In this document: in pieces, positions 29,414 through 37,122 of the stretch
How the letters are laid out: each line of letters begins with the position of its first letter
Position numbering within the stretch: the first letter of the stretch is position 1
Origin: Ceratopteris richardii
Lineage: Eukaryota > Streptophyta > Polypodiopsida > Polypodiales > Pteridaceae
Assembly (NCBI GenBank): GCA_020310875.1
Contig: CM035430.1
Coordinates: 106,777,979 to 106,841,978 of the forward strand
Length of the DNA: 64,000 nt
Reading direction: 5' to 3'
Notes under the pieces: generated by a model
Databases searched by the model: none
What the model was told of the DNA's origin: nothing
What the model saw: the letters and a program-made list of their open reading frames with translations, nothing else
Made by a program: the position numbers and the translations under genes

Positions 29414-32272
29414 GCCGAAATCCTAGCAACAATGGACGTAGCCATCAATGAAGAACAATGGACACCTCACTGTGATGAGGATGGCTATGACATTTCAGTC
29501 TTCTCCATAGAGCCAATCATGGGAGAGGCAGTTCTAGAAGAATGCGAACCTAGCCCTGATGCATTTGAGGATGCAAGTGACTCCGATCTAGAGTCAATCA
29601 TTATGGACCCACCATTTGCATCAGATGAAGAATACTTCCATGAAGTAGAATTTCAACCCCAGAGGCATGGAGAGATTAAAAATGATGTAAGATTAGCAAC
29701 ACACGTGACCCCGAAGGAAGAAGGGAAGAAACGAAAGGAGAAAGAAGCCTCACCAGAAGAGGAAGAATCTTTGTTTGAGGTTCCAGAAAATTTTAAGAAG
29801 TATGAGATAGATGACAGGAGAGTCATGATAAGAATGCCTAAACGAGAGGCACAATCAGGAGAGGCCTATGATAACAAAGAAACCACCAAGAAAATAGTAG
29901 TGGCCCTAGAAGAAGGAGAGGAGAGATGCACGTACATAGGCCATGACCTAACAGAAGAAGAAGAGCATGCGTTAATTGCCTTGCTAAGAGAATACAAAGA
30001 TGTATTCGCTTGGAGTTACAAGGATTTGAAAGGTGTTGACCCAGACATATGCTCACACACCATTCCCATGACCTCAGATGCTAAACCCTCTAAGCAAAAG
30101 CCCTATACATATAATGATAATTACGCTGCTAAGATCAAAGAAGAGATAGATAGACTGGTTGAAGCTGGATTTATCTATGAAATTGAGCACACTGAATGGG
30201 TATCCCCCATCGTAGTGGTGCCCAAGAAGAATGGCAAGCTTCGTGTGTGCATTAACTTGAAAAAGGTTAATGTAGCCATGATTCGAGATAACTATCCACT
30301 TCCCATCACAGAACATCTCTTAGAAAGAGTGGCAGGCAAGGAAGTGTACAGCTTTCTTGATGGATTTTTGGGCTATAATCAAGTAGCCATAGCTCCAGAG
30401 GATCAGCATAAGACAGCCTTTGCCACAGAATGGGGCATTTTTGCTTTTAGAGTAATGCCATTTGGGCTTACCAATGCACCCGCTACCTTCCAAAGGCTGA
30501 TGTGCCATGTATTTAAAGAGTTCCTGAGGAAAAACTTAGAAGTCTACGTTGATGATCTTTGTGCTCATTCCAACATTAGACAAACCCATATCCCCGAACT
30601 CAGGCAAATCTTTGACAAATGTAGAGAATATCAAGTCTGCCTGAACCCAGAAAAATGTGTTTTCATGGTCAGGCAAGGCAAGATTCTACGACACATAGTG
30701 TCAAAGAATGGCATATCCACTGATGAAGAGAAAGTGAGAGCTATAGCAGAGCTACCTAGGCCAAAGAATGTCAAGGAAGTACAAGCTTTCATGGGGCATT
30801 GTGGTTATTACCGACGATTTATACACATGTATGATGTCATTGCAAAGCCCATGTACGGACTTCTGACAAACTTTGAGTGGACGGATGAATGTGAGAATTC
30901 CTTCCAGGAGCTTAAACGACGATTGTGTTCAGCACCAATCTTGACCACACCAGATTGGAATAAGTCATTCCACGTTCATGTGGATGCATCCAATTATGCC
31001 ATTGGATGCGTGCTAGCACAACCTACTGGTGAAGGTAATATGGATCTTCCAATTGCCTATGCCAGTAGACAATTGAATGCGGCTGAACGGAATTATACCA
31101 CTACAGAGCGAGAAGGATTAGGCATGGTATATGCAGTTAAGAAATTTAGACACTATTTGCTTGCAAATAAGTTTAAATTTTTTACTGATCATCAAGCATT
31201 GCTGTATCTCGTAAACAAGCCATGCAATACAGGAAGATTAGTGAGATGGTTTCTCTTGCTCATGGAATATGACTTTGAGGTTGTGGTAAGGAAAGGTAAG
31301 ACTCATTTGAGAGCTGATCATCTCTCTAGGCTTACATCGGGAGAAGCCCCACAAGGAGTATCGGATGATCTTCCTGATGCTTACTTGTTTAATTTGGAAG
31401 TGGTGCCGCAGTGGGCCAAGCCATTGGTACCAGTATTGACGTACAGGCCTAATCACCCAGTGGTGAACACACGGAATAAAGAGGTTGTAAAAGCCCAAAA
31501 GTACCACATCTTGGCAGGAAGTATGTACAAGCACACAGATCAAGGGATCTTGGCTTGCTGCGTAGAAGAGGATGAGTACGCTAAATGGTTGCAATTAGCA
31601 CATGTAGGTGCACTAGAGCAACACCATTCAAAGCAACAAACTTTACAGACTCTAAAGAGATTCGGAGTGCATTGGCCGACTATGGAAGCGGATGTCCAAA
31701 AGTTGTGCAATGAATGCCCAATCTGTTGCACTAAACCACCTGTGGAACACGCTACTCTTTATCAAGTAACCATAGTGCCAGATTGGAGCGAACCTCTAGT
31801 ATCCTTCTTGAGGACAAACACATTCCCTCCAGACATGACTCTGGCGAGGAAAAGGAGTTTAGAACAAGAAGCCCTGGATTACTCACTCATTGGTGATAAT
31901 CTATATAAGCGTGGTAAAGATGATTACCTGAGACTATGTGTCCATGAAAGTGAATATCTTAAGATCTTGGAAACTGCTCACCAAGGTGTAGCAGGAGGAC
32001 ACTTTGGACCGGATCGGGTGATCAAGGCAATACTATTTGAGGGCTTCTGGTGGCCTACCCTTCACATGGATGCACATACCTATGTGAAACGGTGTGATGT
32101 CTGTCAGAGAACTCAGTATCCTACACGAAAAGATGAGATGCCATTGAAACCTATGATGGGTGGACGTGCATTCTCTAAGTGGGGAATAGACTTCGTAGGT
32201 CCTATTAATCCCCCAGCTAAGGGTTCTCATGCGGAATACATCATTGTGGCAACAGATTATCTCACCAAGTAG
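29414..32272 (+). CDS. Gypsy-2 reverse transcriptase, RNase H, zinc modules and start of integrase core
   Basis: Acidic linker, then RT from about 30080: KQKPYTYNDNYAAKIKEEID, WVSPIVVVPKKNGKLRVCI, YSFLDGFLGYNQ (GY in place of the common DLKSGYH), FAFRVMPFGLTNAPATFQR and active site YVDDLCAHS at 30545. RNase H spans about 30970-31330 (FHVHVDASNYAIGCVLAQP, TTEREGLGMVYAVKKFRHYL, FFTDHQALLYL, ADHLSR). Two H2C2 modules follow, then the integrase core start WGIDFVGPI (first Asp, about 32187). A TAG at 32270 interrupts the core where related elements have Trp. The frame is otherwise open for 946 codons. Confidence 0.92.
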   Translation, partial: AEILATMDVAINEEQWTPHCDEDGYDISVFSIEPIMGEAVLEECEPSPDAFEDASDSDLESIIMDPPFASDEEYFHEVEFQPQRHGEIKNDVRLATHVTPKEEGKKRKEKEASPEEEESLFEVPENFKKYEIDDRRVMIRMPKREAQSGEAYDNKETTKKIVVALEEGEERCTYIGHDLTEEEEHALIALLREYKDVFAWSYKDLKGVDPDICSHTIPMTSDAKPSKQKPYTYNDNYAAKIKEEIDRLVEAGFIYEIEHTEWVSPIVVVPKKNGKLRVCINLKKVNVAMIRDNYPLPITEHLLERVAGKEVYSFLDGFLGYNQVAIAPEDQHKTAFATEWGIFAFRVMPFGLTNAPATFQRLMCHVFKEFLRKNLEVYVDDLCAHSNIRQTHIPELRQIFDKCREYQVCLNPEKCVFMVRQGKILRHIVSKNGISTDEEKVRAIAELPRPKNVKEVQAFMGHCGYYRRFIHMYDVIAKPMYGLLTNFEWTDECENSFQELKRRLCSAPILTTPDWNKSFHVHVDASNYAIGCVLAQPTGEGNMDLPIAYASRQLNAAERNYTTTEREGLGMVYAVKKFRHYLLANKFKFFTDHQALLYLVNKPCNTGRLVRWFLLLMEYDFEVVVRKGKTHLRADHLSRLTSGEAPQGVSDDLPDAYLFNLEVVPQWAKPLVPVLTYRPNHPVVNTRNKEVVKAQKYHILAGSMYKHTDQGILACCVEEDEYAKWLQLAHVGALEQHHSKQQTLQTLKRFGVHWPTMEADVQKLCNECPICCTKPPVEHATLYQVTIVPDWSEPLVSFLRTNTFPPDMTLARKRSLEQEALDYSLIGDNLYKRGKDDYLRLCVHESEYLKILETAHQGVAGGHFGPDRVIKAILFEGFWWPTLHMDAHTYVKRCDVCQRTQYPTRKDEMPLKPMMGGRAFSKWGIDFVGPINPPAKGSHAEYIIVATDYLTK
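31590..31735 (+). other. Extra H2C2 zinc module (first of two) in Gypsy-2 pol
   Basis: LQLAHVGALEQHHSKQQTL, then FGVHWPTMEADVQKLCNECPIC: two His followed by C-x2-C, with the W(P/W)xM-x(5)-V-x(2)-C pattern of integrase zinc-binding domains. A standard module follows 260 bases later (AHQGVAGGHFGPDRVIKAI to VKRCDVCQR, 31976-32108). Two such modules in one pol are unusual. Confidence 0.7.
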
Positions 32273-34387
32273 GTGGAGGTAAAAGCTACGACAAAGAATG
32301 ACGCTCAGACAACTGCTAAATTCTTGTTTGAGAACGTATTCACCAGATATGGGCTACCTATAGAGCTTGTAAGTGATAGAGGCACTCATTTCTTGAACGA
32401 AGTGATTGAAAATCTACTCCAAGAATTCTTGGTAATACACAAGAAGTCTGCCCCCTATCACCCTCAAGCTAATGGACAAGCTGAGAGCACCAATAAGATC
32501 ATATGCAATGTACTGACAAAATTAGTAAACACTAAACGCTCTGATTGGGACAAACAGCTACACCATGTTGTTTGGGCATACCGAGTTGCCTACAAAACGG
32601 TACTCCAAGCCACCCCCTTTCAGATGGTATTTGGCCAAAACGTTGTGCTACCCCTGGACTTCTTGATTCCTACATTGAGAGTAGCACAAGAGCACGAATG
32701 GACAGGTCATGAGCTCTCCTCTAGGATCTTTGACCTTGAACGATTAGGGGAAACAAGACTGAGAGCCGCTGTAGGAATATATGCAGCCAAGAAAAAACAG
32801 AAGGCATACTTTGATGCCCATGTGAAGGATAAAGGCTTGAAAGCAGGAGATCTAGTCTTAGTCTATACACTGAAACAACACGCGAGGAAGCTAGAAAAGA
32901 GAGGCTACGGACCTATGATCATCAATAGGATCTCCACGAGTGGAGCAGTACAATTAGCCACGTTAGAGGGTGATATTCTCCCAAACTATATTAGCGGTTG
33001 CAGAGTCAAGTTGTATCAGGAACCCCTCACGGAGGAAATGCTCAGCCGACTCAACACTGCTAAGAAACGCAAAGAGGAAGAAAAGCGAATTCGAGAAGAA
33101 GCTCAAGCAGAAGCTTTAGAACGCATCAGAAGGATGAAGTTACGAAGGCAAGGTAGAGATCAGCCTAGAACGAATGACTATGCAGATCACGGATATCCTA
33201 TGGCCATGTGTGAAGTCGCAGGAACAAGCTCGCATAGGATAATTGATCGACGTCCTTTCATAACCCTAGATATAGGACAAGGAAAGAGTGCAAGGACCGT
33301 AAGAGCCTTGATTGACTCAGGTGCAGCCACTAGTGCTGTTAAATTGTCTTACTGTCAAGAGTTGCAGTTAACTATCACTCCTGTGGAAGCATATCTCATA
33401 GGATTGGGAGGCGTGGAAACCCCTTGCATGGGCGAGGTGGAACTTCCCCTCTACATTCATGATGAGGCAATGGCAGTTAAAGTACTAGTGTGTCAAGATG
33501 AGGATCTCACTGAACCTCTTGTCTTGGGTCAAGACTGGATCTATGACCAAGCAGTCAAATTAAACCTAAGAAGTGGACTTCTTCAGGTATGGGTCAATCA
33601 TAGTCGAATTACAGTAGAGTTAGATAATGGAGCACTCAAGGAACTAGGAAAGGCACAGACTCCTGGTCCCTCCAGGGGTGCACATGAAGTTGACCATGCT
33701 GTTCTTGTCCAAAACTATGTGTTGCAGAGGAATGATATTCTCAAAAAAGGAGTCAGGGATGCAACGGAACTCCCTTCTTTTCCAAAGCCCAGAAGGAGGC
33801 AGCAACCAAAGGTGGATCAAAGGCAGAAGAAGCAGAGTACTACCTATGCCGGAAATCAAAAGTACCTGCACAGCAAAATGTCTCAGCAAGTAAACCAAGT
33901 GTGGGTGCGGAAAGGCGAACACCCGGTTGCACTCAAGCCAACCACACGGGCAAAGCCTCTTATTAGTAACCAACAACACGACACTAATAAGAAGTCTTTC
34001 AGAAATTCTTCTACTAACATGAAATCTATTTGGGTGCCCAAGCAGTCGATGAAGGCTAGCTCACATTCAAGACAAATTTGGGTGCCTAAGGCTTGTTTGC
34101 GGGCTCAAATAGCTACACCAGGAACACACCCTACACAGCACGATCCATTCACTCGCACAACCGGCATCCAATCGTTTTCAACACTCACGAACACACTAAG
34201 GCCCATGATCACGAACAGAATCACTTGTAAATGGGTCCCTAAAAGGCCTCATGTTCAAGCTGACACACCTATAAAGCTCTCGAGAGTCTCTACGGAATCA
34301 AGAGCAAAACCCATCCACTGCATTTGGCAGCCCAAGACTTGTAACAAACCCCCGGACCCCAATTGTAAATCCATGACCACCTACTAA
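32273..34387 (+). CDS. Gypsy-2 integrase core end, GPY/F-like domain, second protease-like domain and tail
   Basis: It continues pol in the same frame after TAG 32270. Integrase: LVSDRGTHF (second catalytic Asp, about 32370), YHPQANGQAESTNKI (catalytic Glu, about 32481), AYRVAYKT, TPFQMVFGQ. A basic C-terminal part follows with KRGYGPMIINRI and SGCRVKLY, resembling the GPY/F module. Then comes a Lys/Arg/Glu-rich helix (33040-33160), and a retropepsin-like domain from about 33240 with catalytic LIDSGAATS (Asp at 33314) and LVLGQDWIY at about 33520. The last 240 residues contain five WVPK-like motifs and end at TAA 34385. The integrase is complete except for the upstream TAG. Confidence 0.9.
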   Translation: MEVKATTKNDAQTTAKFLFENVFTRYGLPIELVSDRGTHFLNEVIENLLQEFLVIHKKSAPYHPQANGQAESTNKIICNVLTKLVNTKRSDWDKQLHHVVWAYRVAYKTVLQATPFQMVFGQNVVLPLDFLIPTLRVAQEHEWTGHELSSRIFDLERLGETRLRAAVGIYAAKKKQKAYFDAHVKDKGLKAGDLVLVYTLKQHARKLEKRGYGPMIINRISTSGAVQLATLEGDILPNYISGCRVKLYQEPLTEEMLSRLNTAKKRKEEEKRIREEAQAEALERIRRMKLRRQGRDQPRTNDYADHGYPMAMCEVAGTSSHRIIDRRPFITLDIGQGKSARTVRALIDSGAATSAVKLSYCQELQLTITPVEAYLIGLGGVETPCMGEVELPLYIHDEAMAVKVLVCQDEDLTEPLVLGQDWIYDQAVKLNLRSGLLQVWVNHSRITVELDNGALKELGKAQTPGPSRGAHEVDHAVLVQNYVLQRNDILKKGVRDATELPSFPKPRRRQQPKVDQRQKKQSTTYAGNQKYLHSKMSQQVNQVWVRKGEHPVALKPTTRAKPLISNQQHDTNKKSFRNSSTNMKSIWVPKQSMKASSHSRQIWVPKACLRAQIATPGTHPTQHDPFTRTTGIQSFSTLTNTLRPMITNRITCKWVPKRPHVQADTPIKLSRVSTESRAKPIHCIWQPKTCNKPPDPNCKSMTTY
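33240..33640 (+). other. Second retropepsin-like domain, after integrase, in Gypsy-2
   Basis: About 125 residues with the two retropepsin landmarks in correct order and spacing: ALIDSGAATSAV (Asp codon 33314-33316) and, about 70 residues later, LVLGQDWI. It is distinct in sequence from the first protease at 28829 (ILDSGAGVAIA, MILGRPFM), so it is not a recent duplication of it. Both catalytic motifs are intact. Confidence 0.75.
33895..34335 (+). other. WVPK-motif repeats in Gypsy-2 pol tail
   Basis: Five spaced copies of a short motif: VWVRKG (33898), IWVPKQ (34027), IWVPKA (34076), KWVPKR (34229) and IWQPKT (34322). Each sits in a basic, Ser/Thr-rich, probably unfolded tail. The function is unknown. 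Confidence 0.7.
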
Positions 34388-34599
34388 CCGCTGCACTCTC
34401 ACTTCACATCATTCCACTTAATTCTTAGGTCCAACCAATTCCTAACTACACACACAAGCACCGAGCACTTATTAACCTACTAATCTCTCCCGAACCTCAT
34501 GATACTGTTGTAATGGGGACAAAAAATGATTTTAACTTGTCCCTTACAATATTAACATATGTTCCTATATTCTCACAGAATCAGAAGGCAAGAAGTGAC
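34388..34599 (+). other. Spacer between pol and the 3' frame, with candidate splice acceptor
   Basis: Pyrimidine-rich spacer. TTCCTATATTCTCACAG ends at 34578 and has the form of a plant 3' splice site. The first ATG after it (34600) is in frame with the long 3' reading frame. An upstream in-frame ATG exists at 34513. Confidence 0.45.
34577..34578 (+). promoter_or_regulatory. Candidate 3' splice site for the Gypsy-2 third frame
   Basis: AG at the end of a pyrimidine-rich stretch, 21 bases upstream of ATG 34600. A spliced subgenomic RNA would explain how a frame this far 3' is translated. Confidence 0.4.
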
Positions 34600-35763
34600 A
34601 TGGCAGAAGCGACAGGTCCGAGCTCACAAGTAGGAATACTTACTGCAGGAATCGATGTGGATAGTCTACCTGTGGATGTGCCACCAACTGAACGACCTGT
34701 GGAGCTGCAACACCTTCAGCAAATCCCGGTGCCGGATCCACCCACAGGGATCACAGAAAGAGTCCATGCCAATTCTCATTGGTTCAATGGCATGCCAGGT
34801 CCATTAGGAGAGGCCAAGTATATATGGGAGTCTAAGTGCGAGTATGACAGATCATGGGTTCGATTCCAATTTTTCTCCAAGGAGTTCGAGACTTTACAGA
34901 ACACCGAGGACCTTCAGACCATATGGCAACGAGCAGGGCTAGCAGAATACTTTGAAGCCCCACTACCTAAACCAGATCTCCTCCGATGCTACTATTTGGT
35001 CTCCACATTACAAGCTAATGAAGAAAAGGACAAACCCGGATCATTTGTTCTTCCCTCCTTGCTGGGCAACAACGAGTTGAAGAGGTTTGAACTTACTGTG
35101 GAGTTGGTGAGCGACGCTTTGAATATGCACGGCACACATGTACCCTCTGAAAAGGATGCTCTTTTTCCCACTAACATGAAGGATAGGAAACTATTGAAGC
35201 TTAAAGACATGGCAGCACTCACACCAAACATGTCCATTCCTCTCCGTATGTGCATGCAACATTTTGCTTTTCCCGGCCAAGACCGCTTCACACAACCACA
35301 CAAGAGAATCTGGTTCGCTCTCTACTTAGCGGAAGCAGGTGCGTTACCAATTAAGCTACCGGTATGGATTATAGATCAATTGTATGAAGCAAATAAAAGG
35401 TCTTCTAGGAAATTAGTGGTGAACGGTTGCTGTGCAATCACACGCATTATTTACCGGTGCCTAACATACGATGTTCCCATTGAACGTGCCTTAACTTGGT
35501 CACAATTACAAATGTTTAAGAAGCTCAAGACGTCCACACATCAATCCAAGCGCATGAGGGGTGCGATCCGTTGTGTCCAGACAAGGGAAGTTTTGACTAC
35601 TCTTGAGGTATCGCCACGAAGGGAGACCACTGTACCTCCCTTTACCATTAGGATACCCAGGTCGGGATCTGAAACTACGACACAAGCTACCCCATCGGCT
35701 CCTCCTGTTCCACCTGAATTCGAATTTGCTGCCACTGGAGATGCTGAAGGAATGGACCCCTAG
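34600..35763 (+). CDS. Gypsy-2 third frame, part 1 (conserved-looking N-terminal domain)
   Basis: The start at ATG 34600 (MAEATGPSSQVG) is preferred over 34513 because of the splice-site-like sequence between them. Residues about 50-290 look like a folded, mostly helical domain (WFNGMPGPLGEAKYIWESKC, RSWVRFQFFSKEFETL, VELVSDALNMHG, RMCMQHFAFPGQD, RIWFALYLAEAGALPIKLP, VNGCCAITRIIYRCLTYD). It vaguely recalls plant-transposon domains found in the 3' frames of Athila-like elements, but I cannot identify it. No signal peptide or membrane segment is evident. A Ser/Thr/Pro-rich tail follows to TAG 35761, and the same frame continues beyond. Confidence 0.75.
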   Translation: MAEATGPSSQVGILTAGIDVDSLPVDVPPTERPVELQHLQQIPVPDPPTGITERVHANSHWFNGMPGPLGEAKYIWESKCEYDRSWVRFQFFSKEFETLQNTEDLQTIWQRAGLAEYFEAPLPKPDLLRCYYLVSTLQANEEKDKPGSFVLPSLLGNNELKRFELTVELVSDALNMHGTHVPSEKDALFPTNMKDRKLLKLKDMAALTPNMSIPLRMCMQHFAFPGQDRFTQPHKRIWFALYLAEAGALPIKLPVWIIDQLYEANKRSSRKLVVNGCCAITRIIYRCLTYDVPIERALTWSQLQMFKKLKTSTHQSKRMRGAIRCVQTREVLTTLEVSPRRETTVPPFTIRIPRSGSETTTQATPSAPPVPPEFEFAATGDAEGMDP

Positions 35764-37122
35764 GACTTCGAAGCCTTCTTACAAAGTACACAATTCTCTG
35801 ATGTGGAGTTTTATTCAGATGCAGAGGAACAAGGCACATCTTCACGAAGAAGAAGAAAGTCTACAGACGGCCGACATGTACATTGGAGTGACACTCAACA
35901 AGGTCAACAACAAGGACACCTAGAAGAAGAAGGAGCGTATGAAGAGGAGACCACTGAAGCCCCAGCCTATACAGCAGAACTCCGAAGGCTGTATCAAATT
36001 ATGGAAAGAGTGTGATCGCAACAACTGCTCACTGAACAGAGCAGCAGAGTACTCATGACTCAACTGTTGGAAGAAGCAGGAGTTGACTCAGAATATTGGG
36101 AAGGTCTCTTATTGATGGCAGAAACATATGGGGTAGTGGAAGCAGTGCGCACTGCCATTCGGAGGTCTCCAGTTCAATATGATCCACGAAGGTTCCAGAC
36201 ACGACCACGCTCAGGTAAGAATATCCAGATTCCCATCACAACTGCAGAAGAGCCAACTATTACATCTGAACCCATCAGGACAACCTCCCAAGCAACTAGC
36301 CAAGAGCACTCAGTCACCCATGAGGAGTCCACCGAGCCACTACCACCCACACCCCCACCATCGCCTCCTAGAGCAGAAACAGTGGAAATCACCTCGACCA
36401 CTCAACCCACCGAACCAACCTTCATCTTCCGTACTCCCATCTCTAGTTCCACCCTATTCTCTACCTCTGATAACCCGATCTTTGAAGCAACCCCCATCAC
36501 TATGCAATCCACCGAACCGCTCATAGAGCCTGCCCTAGGACAACCATCCCCCATGCCCTCAGCCATAGGTCATCCTGACCCTAGATCCACATTCATGGGT
36601 TTTCGTGCTACCACGCAACCCTTCATGCCCTCCTCAAACCTACGACCTCAACCCCTGACCTCCATCTCTCCATTTCTACAATCCCTCCATGACCTCCTTG
36701 CTAGAACTTTTCAACCCAGGTCTCAACCATTCCCTTTCTTTTCAGCTCCCCACCCCACTTCTCATCTATTCACCACTTCCACACACACACCACCTACCAT
36801 TCCAATGTATATGGCAGACCCCACACTCGCACCCACTCCTGAAGGTATGGACATTTCACCACCCACGGCACCTCCCCCCACGATTCCACCTCCTCCCATT
36901 CCCCCTCCACCAATTCCACTCACACACACGACTTCAATAGACACATCATTCACTCTTCCCCTTCCCCAATTCCCTTCCCATGCATCTTCCACTGTAAACA
37001 CCACACACTCATCTATAGGAAGTGCATTGGACACCATGCTTGCTTGTATATCAAACTTAAGGACAGATTACATTCAGCTCCAGCAACAGAATGAACGCCT
37101 GCACGAGCACTCAGAGACATAA
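35764..37122 (+). CDS. Gypsy-2 third frame, part 2 (acidic and Pro/Thr/Ser-rich region)
   Basis: Same frame as part 1, after TAG 35761. It has an acidic stretch, a TGA at 36013, then a short helical part (MTQLLEEAGVDSEYWEGLLLMAETYGVVEAVRTAI) and about 250 residues dominated by Pro, Thr and Ser (PPTPPPSPP, PPPTIPPPPIPPPPIP), probably disordered. It ends at TAA 37120 beside the beginning of a coiled coil (LQQQNERLHEH). No enzyme motif is seen. Confidence 0.7.
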
